Shown here: piece by piece, positions 41,527 to 52,479 of the stretch | How the letters are laid out: every line of letters begins with the position of its first letter | Numbering within the stretch: position 1 is the first letter of the stretch | Origin: Achatina immaculata | Taxonomy: Eukaryota; Mollusca; Gastropoda; Stylommatophora; Achatinidae | Assembly: GCA_009760885.1 (NCBI GenBank) | Contig: CM019708.1 | Coordinates: 12,018,931-12,082,930 of the forward strand | Direction of reading: 5' to 3' | Length of the DNA stretch: 64,000 bases | Notes under the pieces: model-generated | What the model was told of the DNA's origin: nothing | The model's input: only the letters and a program-made list of their open reading frames with translations | Databases searched by the model: none | Position numbers and translations under genes: made by a program

Positions 41527-41790
41527 CCTGAGACAAGTCCAGATTTGAGGCTTGACTTCAGGCTGCCTACAAGGACCTGAGACTTGACCCGAGGCTGTTT
41601 GCAAGGGCCTGAGACTTGACTTGAGGCTGCCCGCAAGGAATTGAGACTTGACTTTAGGCTGCTTGCAAGGAATTGAGACTTGAGGCTGCCCGCAAGGAAT
41701 TGAGACTTGACTTTAGGCTGCTTGCAAGGAATTGAGACTTGAGGCTGCCTGCAAGGAATTGAGACTTGACATGAGGCTTGGCATAAAGGA
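41527..41790. repeat. 32/27-bp alternating tandem repeat
   Basis: The units cccgcaaggaattgagactt-gactttaggctg (32 bp) and cttgcaaggaattgagactt-gaggctg (27 bp) alternate, giving a 59-bp dimer in the right half. The left copies (acctgagacttgacccgagg) are diverged. Confidence 0.93.
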
Positions 41791-42022
41791 CTTGAAAGCA
41801 TCTCTGAATCGTATATGTGGATATGTATAAAAACATTTATAGGACATGAGAAAATGTCGTATGCATTTGCATATGCTTATGTACATAGTCAAACATAGGT
41901 AAAGTCAGCAATGAGAAGAGCAGTTCAACAAAATGATGCTGGACAAAAAGCTACAACAGCCCGATGTCTGCCTGCATCATAACTGTGATTTCGGGCGAAA
42001 AGTGTCAATATATATATATATA
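41791..42022. other. non-coding, (TA)n at its end
   Basis: No gene. A ta repeat at about 42010-42022 precedes the family B insertion. Confidence 0.4.
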
Positions 42023-42254
42023 TGTAAATACTGTCAATGAGAAGAGGGGGCATTGAAAATATTACAACAACAGGAAAAATAGAAGGAAGAAGATCAAGAG
42101 GAAGACCAAGAGAAATGATACTGGACAGTCTGACGGGATGGTGTGAGAGGAGATCACCAACTGAGCTGATGGCCTGCATGAAGGATCGCGTACTCTGATG
42201 CATAATAGCCAACGCCAGTCGGCACGGCACATGATGATGATGATGTAAATATTG
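42023..42254 (+). mobile_element. family B LINE 3' end with probable 11-bp TSD
   Basis: The body (about 42034-42243) reads GKIEGRRSRGRPREMILDSL and TELMACMKDRV with a frameshift, then the B terminus and (gat)n. The flanks tgtaaatactg (42023-42033) and tgtaaatattg (42244-42254) match at 10 of 11 bases. Confidence 0.85.
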
Positions 42255-42309
42255 ACTTAAATATATTCACCGAAGGCATCCCACATGAAATGTTAATAAT
42301 ACCATAAAC

Positions 42310-42630
42310 TGCTATAATGACAACCGAAGAATGGCTAAGAAAAGCCAGTGTGAAACGAAACTTAATGAAAACACAGGGGAGACAATCTTAAGTTCATTGG
42401 CCATGTGGTGAGAAAAGAAGGAATCGAAAATGTCGGGACAGTAGAGAAAATATGAGACAGGAAACGAAGAGGTAGACCAACAGAGAAAGTTTAGATGGGC
42501 TGACAAAATGGCGTGGGAGAAGCACAACAGAAATGATGGAAAATATGAAAGACCGGGAACTGTGGAGAGACATGGTAGCCGACGCTTCAAGGCAAAAGAC
42601 GCACAATGTTGACGACATACTCTTAGACTA
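42310..42630 (+). mobile_element. RTE-like LINE 3' fragment
   Basis: A plus-strand decayed copy. Joined short frames give a CGEKRRNRK patch, KMAWEKHNRN-like and DRELWRDMVADASRQKT, the C-terminal block of an RTE-like LINE. Distinct from A and B at its end (cacaatgttgacgacatact). Confidence 0.65.
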
Positions 42631-43712
42631 AAGTATAGAACTGAATGTGTATTTGTAAATGTCTCTAAAAACAAAGAAGACGGTACTGATACCTTCAGAT
42701 TTTACTCTGACCAGTTTCATCACTGGTCATTTAGCACCTATTTACATAGGGCACATGTAAATGTAGTCATACGTTGCTACAAGTTCATCTAGAGGTGAAG
42801 CGATGTTAGTACTCATATTTTCCTTGACCACTAAATGACGGTATGGTCAGCGTCACGGCTGACCACCTTTCTATTCCCCCAGCTCCATGAGCCAAGTATC
42901 CATTTCAACAACTGTAATACTGGACAGTCTCCAACAGATATGACCCAAGACCTTTGCCATGAGAGATGAACTCATGAATCACTTTGCTACACATACGCCC
43001 TATTTAAGTTAAAGGAAGTTCGAATGCATTGGAAGACGAATAATAGCAAGAACTGGATTAAAGTAAATGAAAAAAAAAGAGAGAGAGAAAGAGAAAGCCA
43101 CAGGATAAAATCTGGAGCAATGCAGGAAAATGCCTGCACATCTCAGACGCGAAATCTGCCGCAGATCAAGTGATGACGATGCTGCATTTGCGTATTTTTC
43201 CACATAAAATGTTAGAATAAACATTCTTTGTAGTGAGAAACTTTTAGGAATCCTTAAACACGAAAGAGACCGGGATTTAATTGAGACACTGAGATCAAAC
43301 GTACACTGCTCTCCTTGCCGTTTTCCCAAACTCTTAACACGCAAAACATCAGGTTAACTGTCGCTAGAGACAAGCACCAAGACAAACTACGCTCAAACTG
43401 TTCTGCCGTGGATTTGTTTTGGATGGCTATCAACTCAGGTAACTTTACTAACAATGTTTCAATGATTCATTAAACTTTTCCCATCCATTTTTGAACACAG
43501 AAATCCCATTATATACAGCACGGTTTGTACGGCGCTTCGTTTATATAATGTCTTTAATTTGTATTTTAATGCGAGCGAAGTCGATGTCCGATTTGGCAGT
43601 CAACCACTCACAGCTGATATCCTAGCGTAAGGGTTGGTGAAGCATAGCTGACGAAGAACCTGTCCAATCTCTCCGTTGGTACCCCAGTAACAGACCCAGC
43701 TAGACTAACGGG
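42631..43712. other. non-coding, 1 kb
   Basis: No gene is supported. Open frames on the minus strand (43009-43344 and 43254-43454) lack family resemblance. Confidence 0.4.
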
Positions 43713-43881
43713 GTAGCAGCAGCAGTAGTAAAAGAAATAGTAGTAGTAATAGTAGTAGAAGTAGTAGTAGTAGAAGTAGTAGTAGAAGTAGTATTAGTAG
43801 TAGTAATAGTACTAGTAATAGTACTAGTAGTAGTAGTAGTAGTAGTAGCAGAAGTAGTAGTAGTAGTAGAAGTAGTAGTAA

Positions 43882-43935
<54 letters not shown>

Positions 43936-43936
43936 C
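43713..43936. repeat. (TAG)n trinucleotide array
   Basis: About 220 bp of agt/tag units with aag, act and caa variants. The poly-Thr frame on the minus strand is not a gene. Confidence 0.96.
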
Positions 43937-43989
43937 AGAAAAGGAAAAAGAAGAAGATTTTAATTTAGAATATTTTATGCAGATATGTG

Positions 43990-44265
43990 ACAATATACGA
44001 AAACCCGAAAGGCTTTTCAAGGAAACAAAAAGCTAGGATATTTAACATTAATGTTCTTGGTGAGTTCTTATAAGGAAGAGAATATGCCAAAACACCACTA
44101 GAACTATAGAAAACAAAATGAACTCAGTCCAGACTAAATGTTTACGTAGGATTAGACGAATATTGTGGCCAGATACCATAAGACATAACACTTTGCTGAA
44201 AGAAAAGCAGAGGAAGCCATGGGCTTCGATTAGTGAGGAAAGACATTGACGATGGCTGGGGTGAA
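43990..44265 (+). mobile_element. family A LINE internal fragment
   Basis: Shares ccagactaaatgtttacg, taggattagacgaatat and ccataagacataacac with 6466-6530, in several frames. Truncated at both ends, stopping at acgatggctgggg. Confidence 0.75.
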
Positions 44266-45054
44266 GCAGTATTCCTTTCTTTGAATACTACACTGTAATA
44301 TTTTAAGTAGTTACTGGCTCATCTGCAACACTAAGGCTCAGAAACATTACATAGACATACACCGTGCAACTGTATACTAACAACAACCCAGGAGAATATT
44401 AACAAGACCACTACATTGTCAGCAACATGACAAGTCTGACATGAATGACAACTCAACCATAATAAATGACAAATGGCACACTTAACGCTGAGTCCAAATA
44501 TCACAGAAGTCAGAATTTGCAATGACATCCAAAAGTTGTAATGGTAAATCAAACCTGTGTATGAATGGTTGCATAACTGAAGTATGAGAATGGAAACCGA
44601 GATGAAGAAATTAATAAAATATACTCACGAACCATCCGAGCGAGTTGCGTCGCCATAGGGATCTAACTAACACACTGAAACAATGAAAAGCATACTGACC
44701 TCGATCACTCCGAAAAGTCCATGCACAACCTACCAACAAGAATCATATTTGTCATCAAAAGGACAACCGAACTTACAAAAAACGCATAATGATCCACCTA
44801 ATACGAACAAGCATCCGAGACCCCTCCCTCCCCCCCCCCCAAAAAAAAAACCCAAGACGTCTTCTCTCTCTCACATCTCAAGCAGAAGTCCCGTCACGTG
44901 CAAAAGGAACCCCAGACCCCGTGGCCAAGTGGCCATTGGGAACACGGAGATATATTTTACTCCGTAATTGCAAAATCGCCTAAGAAGCGGTGAACAACTT
45001 TGACAACAAATAAGTGAGTTACAACTCTTGTTCTGTTACCGAGGCATATCCTGA
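44266..45054. other. non-coding unique stretch
   Basis: Contains C11A10 at about 44829. Frames at 44683-44983 run through this tract and are not supported. Confidence 0.4.
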
Positions 45055-45327
45055 TCTAATCTAAGCCCTGCAGCATTTGCACCCCGTAGGGGTGTAACTG
45101 TTAGTGCCTTCACATGCCTAAGCCACAACGGCATTTTAGGTAGGGATGCCAGCGCCTGTCCTTGCTGTCTTTGTTTTCCTAGGGAAACCCCAGGTACCCT
45201 ATTTTTTTAGGCTGGGCTAACTCCGGTGCCGGTCAGTCCGAAAAAATTCCATCCGAGTGCGAAATCAAACCAGGGACCTTCTGATTGGCAGGCGAGTGTA
45301 CTAACCACTACACTACCGCGGCACGGA
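45055..45327 (-). mobile_element. tRNA-derived SINE
   Basis: The clearest SINE here. Read on the minus strand it starts ccgcggtagtgtagtggtta, gtacactcgcctgcc, then tccctggtttgatttcgc. This gives an A box (TAGTGTAGTGG), an anticodon-arm-like region and a B box (GGTTTGATTTC) at tRNA spacing. The body is about 200 bp with gggtacctggggtttcccta. Its head end directly abuts a family A LINE fragment. It is a SINE rather than a tRNA gene, because the 3' acceptor strand is replaced by the body. Confidence 0.8.
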
Positions 45328-45545
45328 TGACTGGTAACTTTATCAAAAATAAGGCTGAAATGGACACCTCATGGGTACAGGAGTAAGGACAAATCTAAGG
45401 AGACACGGTGGAGTACAACAGAGAGGATGTTGACTAAGTATCAGAGGGCCCACATGGGCAAGAGTGAGACAAAAGGTGAAAGACAGGTGTTTCTGGAAAA
45501 CACTTGCGAACCCCCATGTGCCTTAGGCACCTAAAGGAAAGGTTC

Positions 45546-45576
<31 letters not shown>

Positions 45577-45592
45577 CAGAGAGAGAGACTGT
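45328..45592 (+). mobile_element. family A LINE 3' end
   Basis: Starts within the RMTDNS motif (atgactggtaactttatc) and runs to catgtgccttaggcaccta, then ggttcagagagagagagaca. The tail is (ga)n mixed with (gaca)n. Frames are broken. Confidence 0.82.
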
Positions 45593-45799
45593 ACTTTATT
45601 CCAGTACCCACGTTCAAAATATACCCAAAATATTCTCATTGACAAGTTATCGTGTATCACTTTAAACATGGCTGTCACAGCTATCAGCGTAAACTTAGCT
45701 TATACAGAAGCAATAAAACTAATCTGAAATGAAAGGTTTCGGGAACCAGTGCAGAAATAAAAGACGCTCATCTGGCTCTAAATCCTCTACCACTCATAT
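45593..45799. other. non-coding unique stretch
   Basis: No feature is supported. Confidence 0.4.
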
Positions 45800-45916
45800 G
45801 TATTGCCCTGCTGGCTGGCCTTTGTTATCATGCTTTTCCATAATCCCCTGTGCCGAGTGCTGATTATAAGCTGTACTGGCGTTATCTGTCCGCGCCATTT
45901 TGTTAGTCTATCCAGC

Positions 45917-45953
<37 letters not shown>

Positions 45954-46250
45954 ACCTTGATATCTTTTGTCCTCTATTTCTTCTGTTGTCACAGTGTACT
46001 CTAGCTTGCCTCGCCGAAGAACATATTTATGAGTTTGGATGTCTTCTTTTCTGACTTTTGTTACTGCTTGCCTCGTCCTTTTAGTCTCTCTTAGAGCCTC
46101 CTCTATTAATTTCCTAACTGTTCATGGTATTCTTAGCATTCTTCTAAGGAACCACATTTCAGTGGCCCCAGATGGCGTTGAACTTCATTAGCGACTGACC
46201 ATGCCTCATATCTGTAAAATAAAATGTGCTCAGGGTAGCAGTGGAGCATT
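45800..46250 (-). mobile_element. family B-like LINE 3' fragment
   Basis: The minus-strand terminus matches the family B end loosely (ttatcatgcttttccataat). It then runs up through LDRLTKW-like, an embedded (tc)n at 45922-45949, an RRGKLEYT-like motif and the MWF-RRMLRIPW region (accatggtattcttagcatt-like on plus). Frames are broken. Confidence 0.65.
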
Positions 46251-47100
46251 TCTTTTTACCATTCATGCACGTGGCTAACATCTCCCCGTTGTTCTCTATC
46301 ATTCTAGAATCACTTAGTCTGTGTTAAAAAAAAAGGTTAAATTATGAAAGTTAAATGTTCTTTTCGCTACTTTGATTCACTTGAAAACTCGTTCTGGCAT
46401 GGCTCTGGAGGATATCAAGACAAGAGAACTAGATCCGGCAAGAATTATATCCCTCCACCTCGTGTAACGTAACTCGTGAAACAAGCGTTTACAAAACGTC
46501 AGACTGGTTACCGGAGCAGAGACTGGCGTCGCCCACCAGGTCGGGTGCTTTCCAAGAAACCAGCTTCGTCATTCCAAGAAATTCGTGCAAATCAATGTTC
46601 ACCACTCCTGATCCGATTCCAGACTTGTATCTGAAAATCTTGTTTTTTTTTTAAATCAACTGTGTTGTTCTTTTTTATGTGGTCCTTGAAAAAGGGCATT
46701 TGCCGAAATATTGGATGGCTGTATGCTCTTCATTTATACTACTCATCCTACTTTATGCCACTCTTGTCTCCGCCAGCTTTCCTCATTCCTTCTTCCTTCT
46801 TGTAAAAAAAAAAATAAACCATATATCTCTGTCTACCTTCAGTGAAAATCCCCACAACTTCGCCAACTCCACAGGTTTCCATTAAAACAAAATTCCAGAG
46901 AAATTTGTTCGTACAAACAGCTTCCTTGAAGAAAACGAAAACAGGGGGCGGGCAAATACCAGGCTGAGAACCGCGAAATTAAATCCACAGTGGTGGCTTC
47001 GTGAATTTTTTATGACTATCACTAAGTCACCACTATTAACGCTATCAAGCGGATTCCTTTTACCTACGATCACAGAAAACCTCAAACATTAAAAGAGTTA
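46251..47100. other. non-coding unique stretch
   Basis: Contains a (t)n run at 46641 and an (a)n run at 46806. Nothing else is supported. Confidence 0.35.
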
Positions 47101-47328
47101 ACCACCATTCTACGCTCTGGCTACAGCCAACCGTTAATTTCTGTCAGCGGAAGGGTCGGCCGACGGAGGGGCGACATGACAGTCGGAATGTCTGGCATCG
47201 TCCGGACAACAACGGAATACAATAGTGAGAAACAGGGACGAGCTGCTGCCTGCCGCCACGATTGTTGTATCAGTCATAAACTGAGAAAAGAAGAATGATA
47301 TAATAAATGGCATAGTATAACGTCTTAC

Positions 47329-47496
47329 CTGATGTTTGTTAACTTCCGGTCCTTTTTCGACTGCCAGTTGAGAAGATGAAAAGTTTTGAAACACGGTGTG
47401 TTGTTTCAGTTTGTTCTCTGACACGCGCGATCTCGCCCTTTCCTCGCCTGGGGCTTCTGTACCGCCCATCCTCCCCCCGCTCTTGGCGATTTCCAT
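47329..47496 (-). CDS. candidate first coding exon, unknown gene
   Basis: On the minus strand an ATG at 47494-47496 opens 56 codons (MEIAKSGGRMGGTEAPGEER ... GPEVNKHQ) that end exactly at a canonical donor, cag|gtaaga (exon edge at 47329). The surroundings (47100-47700) are CpG- and GC-rich compared with the rest of the window, as at a promoter. Downstream exons would lie below 47 kb and I could not find them. Upstream of the ATG the frame is open only back to about 47600 and contains no other ATG. Function unknown; it could be a chance donor. Confidence 0.3.
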
Positions 47497-47699
47497 ATTC
47501 GCCCAGGCCTGGTTTTCTGTTTGCCAAATCGATGTAACGCCTAGCGCTGTCGTTTTCCTATGGCAGTTCACCTCTTTTGTTGCTTCCAAGGATCGATGGC
47601 CTTATCGCGCGACTGAGCAGCGAATCCATGTCGTGGCCGGGCTGTCCACGTCCAGGGAGTGGCGGCTGCGATTGTTGTGGTGGGGATGGCTGCGGTGAG

Positions 47700-48060
47700 A
47701 AATAGCTGTAGTGGTGATGACGTTGTACGACAACGTAGTAGCATAAGAGTTAAGGCAGCTTCCGCACATGACTGTCCTTGTTAATATTGTCCTGTTGTCT
47801 TTTAATAAATGACAACAGTGTGCCTCGCCTTGACGGCGGAGTTTTTTTTTAACCAGCTTTGGAATCGGCGAGAGTTGAAAATGTGATTTAGGAGTAATAA
47901 TTGTAGCAAAAGTAAAAGTAGTGGTTGCAATAATGCTTACAGTGGCTGAAATCGTGCTAGATAAAAATACCAATGATGAAGATGGCGACGACGGCGATGA
48001 AGACTACGACAACGATGATGATGATGGTGATGATGATACAAGCAAGAGAAAGTGAGAGGC
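47700..48060. other. non-coding; gat/gac-rich at its end
   Basis: An Ile/Thr-rich minus frame (47602-47973) looks compositional. A gatgatg-rich patch occurs at 47970-48035. Confidence 0.35.
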
Positions 48061-48075
48061 AATGATAGCGCCTGG

Positions 48076-48158
48076 AATAGTATTTGCTTATCTGCTTGTA
48101 GTACGTGTTGCTTATCTGGTTGTAGTATCTATTGCTTATCTGGCTGTAGTATCTATAA
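48076..48158. repeat. 24-bp repeat, three to four copies
   Basis: Copies of ttgcttatctggttgtagta plus tcta. Confidence 0.85.
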
Positions 48159-48234
48159 TACAGAGGATACCAGTCTTTACCTGGTCATCTTTTACTGCAT
48201 ATCAAAGAAGAGAACAGTCGGAAGACAATTCTTA

Positions 48235-48525
48235 TCCTTTCTGTCTGTCTGTCTCTCTCAAGGTGCCTAACGACAGGCGTCGATCATGTCCTCTCATAAC
48301 CCTCGACCCCTTGTGCACCTCAACAGGTTTGTCACTGGCATGCCCCGTAACAGGAAGCCAAACCATCAAACATCCGTTCTCTCTGTCTACCTCTGTCTCT
48401 TTTACCTGCACTATTCCCTGTTGCCATTAGGTGCTCTAGCCAGCCTCTCATCCAAATATGTCCCATGAATTTTGACTGTCTTCTTCTTCTCATCCTAGTT
48501 ATAATCTTCCTTCTACTCTAGCAAC
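48235..48525 (-). mobile_element. family G LINE 3' remnant
   Basis: Shares ttgccattaggtgctctagc and aaatatgtcccatgaatttt with the family G copy at 1855-1905 (minus). The coding frame is lost. A tctgtctgtctctc tract near 48241 sits at its 3' side, matching the GA-type tail. Confidence 0.6.
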
Positions 48526-48794
48526 AATTAAACAAAAATTCAGAGTCGGGGTCCCATACACTCATGATTTTCTTCATTACTCGCAATGGATACGGATACT
48601 CCAAGTTGAAAACCCCTGATAACGTGCTTAAAGTATTGATGATAGCAATGTTAACAGAAATCCTGACTGTGCTGATACGATAGCGATAGTGATTGTGTTG
48701 GTAACAGCGATTCTTTGTTTGTGATACTTGTTTCCTGGTTAGATAACGGAATGTTTCTAAACCGACTATTAAGAAAGCAATGTTTCACGAAGGA
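48526..48794. other. non-coding
   Basis: ccaagttgaaaacccctga at 48600 resembles the hAT-like right end at 4905. No pair is found. Confidence 0.35.
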
Positions 48795-48802
48795 CTTGCT
48801 AT

Positions 48803-49169
48803 CACTGTGCTCTCTAAGGATGTGTGGTTTATGCGCAAAATTTTGAACCTTGTGCAAATATATTCTTCAAAACAAAAACAAAAAAAGAGTGAAGCTACGT
48901 CAAATCACAAAGTATACTTTGAAATTCTCATAGAAAGAAAAACTGTGCCATTTGAAAAAAAAATCTAAAATTCAGAGAAATCTAGAAAACAAATTCATGC
49001 AGCACTATCACTTCAGGGCTACTATAGCACAGAGTGACATGGCGAAATTGAAAAAATTAAACGCAGGAAATTTTAACTTTTGTGCCTGCGTGTGTGGGTG
49101 TGTGGGGCGTATGAATTTTCTTGCATGACTTTTCAGTGTGCACTACTACGCTGCTTAGAGGGAACATGG
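48803..49169. mobile_element. hAT-like MITE, second copy
   Basis: The termini cactgtgctctctaagg and ctgcttagagggaacatgg, plus internal gcgcaaaattttgaaccttg and tgtgcaaatat, match the element at 30854-31207. The target duplication is not clear. It encodes nothing. Confidence 0.65.
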
Positions 49170-49567
49170 CACACAAGGATTAGTAATACATGTGATGGTT
49201 GAAATGATACAGTGCTGTAAACAGCAGTAATGACGATAGATGTAATGGGATACTGCAGTTAGCGTAACTGTAACAATTGTGGTAGCAATGGTAGATCTAA
49301 CAGATATTGCGACAGCATAACTTTAACAGTGGTGACAGTAGTATTTGTGCACATAGTTTAGATGTTGTAACAAAGTAACTGTAACAACAGTGGCAGTAGT
49401 AATGATAGAAGGAGTTAGCTCTCAAGAGTTGTGACAGTGTGGACATAACAACGCTGATGGTAGTAGTAATGATAGAAGGAGTTAGCTTTCAAGAGTTTTG
49501 ACAGTGGTAATGGTAGCAGTGGAAGCTTCATTGCTTACAAACTAAGCTGGTGTGCTAACTGTAGAAG
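49170..49567. repeat. degenerate gta/aca-rich region with 58-bp duplication
   Basis: Irregular gtagtaat and gtaacaac sequence. agtaatgatagaaggagtta followed by gctntcaagagtt occurs twice (about 49405 and 49465). Confidence 0.6.
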
Positions 49568-49656
49568 TTGTCTTGGGGTTTTGTGGGCGACGACGCATGT
49601 GCTCAGAATGGAGCGAGCGTGTGGTGTGACGTCATCGCCCACTCATATTGTGAATG

Positions 49657-49668
49657 CTATATAATTGG
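49657..49668 (+). promoter_or_regulatory. possible TATA box
   Basis: tgctatataattgg lies about 145 bp before the ATG of the short ORF at 49808, in a locally CpG-rich stretch with a tgacgtca (CRE-like) site at 49627. Suggestive only. Confidence 0.3.
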
Positions 49669-49807
49669 GGAGGTTGCTGACACGCGATACAGAGAGAGTT
49701 TAGAATCAGTGGCGGCTGAGTCATGTCATCTGCCATGTATCGTGATATACTCAGTTCAGCCGATTCACACTGTTGATTAATATTGTGTCCTTGAAATTAT
49801 TCCTATA

Positions 49808-50061
49808 TGATGTTATGGAAATCATATGTGTGCTGTGGAATGTCTAACTGTCAGCGTTCGTGGAGATTGTCGGTAATTCTGTTAAGTCTTGTCGTATTGA
49901 CTGGCACACAAAGGTCCATCGTTGCATCCCTGTCATGTGATTATTATTGGAGTGGGATCTGGAGATGCCCAAAACCCGGCAGCATCGGCTGCACAATCAA
50001 TGAGGTGCATGTCGCCGATGATTCGATAATTGGAGGAGGCGCGGAGGCAGCTGTGCGATAA
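49808..50061 (+). CDS. candidate short secreted peptide
   Basis: An 84-codon ORF starting with tandem ATGs. The N-terminal third ends in a hydrophobic stretch (LSVILLSLVVLTGTQRSIVA, residues 22-41) that could be a signal peptide or anchor. It is followed by a short region with three cysteines (SLSC, WRC, IGC) and an acidic-to-small C-terminus. A TATA-like site lies upstream. The stop codon falls at the edge of a 58-bp tandem array. I recognise no family. It may equally be a chance ORF or the first exon of something longer. Confidence 0.3.
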
Positions 50062-50262
50062 TTCAGTGCATTAGCACCAATGGAGCTTGTTGGGAGATGG
50101 AGTGGAGATATTTTGTTATTTCAGTGCATTACCACCAATGGAGCTTGTGGGGAGATGGAGTGGAGATATTTTGTTATTTCAGTGCATTAGCACAACAAAA
50201 GCTTGTGGGGAGGTGGATTGGAGATATTTCATTATATTCAGTGCATTAGCACAAGATGGTGA
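50062..50262. repeat. 58-bp tandem repeat, about 3.5 copies
   Basis: The unit is ttcagtgcattagcaccaat, then ggagcttgtggggagatgga and gtggagatattttgttat. Confidence 0.93.
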
Positions 50263-51562
50263 TGGGCGTGTTATGAGGGGTGGATTCGTAGCAACAGTGA
50301 CTGCATATATTAATGAGTGCGTTGGCACATGTCAGTTTTATGAGAGTGTAGGCTTGGCTTGTGAAGGCCAGGAGGACCCAGGCCAGCATCAGGCATATAT
50401 AGTTATAAATTAGTTATGCTTAGAGGTGTCTATGTTACATTGATGATGCACGTCATGCTTGGATGTGTTCCCTTAATGATGCATTATAATTATGCCATGC
50501 TTTGTTGTTATCATGATGATATTTGTTGTCGTTCTATGCATGTAAGTCTGTGTGGCGTTTAACGTGGTGTGTCTGTTGTGTATAAAAATATTGGTTGATT
50601 TAAATGCTTGACTTGTACTGTGTAATGCATGTCGTGTAGTTTGTGTGAATGTGTGGGATTTACTACACGACTGGCATACAGTATCCTTTGGAGGGAAAAT
50701 CCTGGGTTGTGGGTTGGTTTTAGAAATGGCCACCCAGTATGGTAGTACATAGGCCATGGGTTTTGGGGTTGCAGTTGGGTTTTTGGTCCTGTCCCACCCC
50801 TTATTGTCCCCAATATGTGGACTTCGCAACCAGCGAAGTTCTACAGTTCTGATGATGAAAGCTCTTGAAAAAACAGGGATGTTAGTGGTGTCATGCTGTG
50901 CTTTAACTCACAACCCCGTGTGCTGTGCGCCTCGCCTTGCAGGCAGACTTTCGCATTGTTTTACTCGTCATAGAACCCCGAAGAAGTGGTGGAGCCGAGT
51001 TACATCTTGATCCTATCTTTCCTTCACCTACTGACAGCACTTCGTGTAGTTTTATCTGGTGCGTCTGGCCATGCGGATATTCTCTGTTTTCTGAAGTACA
51101 TATCCTCAACGAAGAGCAGCGTCAGGGGAAATAATACCCAGCTGCCAACATTTCAAGAAGACCATGTTTCTATCGATCCCGTCTCTCCTAGTCCCGGACA
51201 CGCTTTCTTAAACCTGATTTCACCAGGGTGTAGTAGAACTAGTATAGAACTCAATTCCTTAGACATTATAGGCTAACTCGCTACCCCCCTGATCCACTTA
51301 TGGGTTCCTGGCAACTGTTGACTGGCTTCATTCTTGTTTTCCAATATACGAGGCTGTAAACAGCGAAGGGAGATAACCTACGTCAAAGCTACCGAAGATA
51401 ACTCCTTTTACGTTTGTCAGTACACCAGAAATGTGGCCAGTAAACAAGAAATCAGGACAAATAAAGCCCTTGAAACATGAATTTACAGAAGGATATAGGT
51501 ATTTTGTAAACTGAAAAATAGCACAAAATAAATAGGGAAGCATAGGAACAAGATGCTTAAAG
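50263..51562. other. 1.3 kb without a supported gene
   Basis: A plausible acceptor (cgccttgcag at 50932-50941) precedes an open stretch to 51134 (ADFRIVLLVIEPRRSGGAEL), but no donor, family or second exon is found. The rest is unremarkable. Confidence 0.35.
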
Positions 51563-51689
51563 TACAGGGCGATCCATAAAAAACGGACTGTGAACATAAA
51601 ACAGAAGCCTTCACGTTATATTTCATATTCTGGCCTATAGCGCTGTTGGGGTCTGTTTTTTTTTTTGGGGGGGGGGGCTCCACCCTGTA
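51563..51689. mobile_element. IS630/Tc1-like MITE, 123 bp
   Basis: The left end is TA-cagggcgatccataaaaa. The right end, on the opposite strand, is TA-cagggtggagccccccc. The inverted ends share AAGTACAGGG with TA at both borders (51563-51564 and 51688-51689), typical of IS630/Tc1/mariner insertions. A T13G11 tract sits at the right end. No coding capacity. Confidence 0.55.
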
Positions 51690-51996
51690 CTTTGGATTAT
51701 CAAGAGATATGATGCTACACAAATAACACTCGACATCAGCCGAGACGAAGACATATTCAAGTTACAGCATAAGTTTTATGGGCCACGTTTCATCGTTTAA
51801 AATTCTGCACATAAGTTGTTGTTTTTTGTTTCCGGCCGTCCCTGAACCCTCTGCGGCACACCTACGGACGTTTCGGGGGCGCACCACTTGGTAATCGCCG
51901 CAGCAGACAGTAATCACCAAACTTAGATGTCAATTATCAACAACTGAAATATATGATCCGTGTCATTCTTTCAAGGCATATAATAAGACCAGTCCC
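51690..51996. other. non-coding
   Basis: No feature is supported. Confidence 0.4.
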
Positions 51997-52044
51997 TCTT
52001 AATATAATATAATATAATATAATATAATATAATATAATATAATA
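51997..52044. repeat. (TAATA)n pentanucleotide
   Basis: About nine perfect units. Confidence 0.97.
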
Positions 52045-52243
52045 AGTTCCTCTTCTCATGGTTGTAGCCTTCCTTTCATCGTTGTTACGCTTGACCTCCT
52101 CAGCTGACAGCTTTCTTGACTTCGCAGACGATGCTCTGAGCCTGGAGAAGTATAGCGGGCATTGTTTACAAACTGGGCCTATAATTCCCAAAGTGTATCC
52201 CAGCAGACTTAAAGGCAGGCTTGTTCACTATCCTGCCACTTCT

Positions 52244-52479
52244 TTAACTCTTTTTACTCCAAAGAACTTTGGCCGTGTTGGTATATCTGGCGTGCCTACG
52301 TGAACCAAGCCTCAGAGCGATACTTAGGCAAAGTCTAAATGAAATTTCTTTTAAAAGTAGCGCATTTCTAACTCAAATCCACATTTTTGGGTTATGGAGC
52401 AACTTTCTTCCGGACTCTTTCTTCTAAAATTTATCCGGGCACGGAGTGGGGAAAAAGAATTCAGGCGTGAAAGAGTTAA
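52244..52479. mobile_element. possible piggyBac-like MITE
   Basis: TTAA at 52244-52247 and 52476-52479 flank inverted ends ctcttttt-ac and, on the other strand, ctctttcacgcc. TTAA plus a CTCTTT-type terminus recalls piggyBac, but the inverted repeat is short, so chance is possible. Confidence 0.3.

Noticed and set aside
45260..45327. tRNA gene
   Set aside because: A and B boxes are present but no acceptor stem can form, and a SINE body follows.
50925..51134. Possible exon after a cgccttgcag acceptor
   Set aside because: No donor or partner exon found; open length is not exceptional.
51937..52191. Minus frame with SRLRASSAKSRKLSAEEVKR
   Set aside because: Looks coding, but runs into the TAATA repeat and has no supported splice partner.
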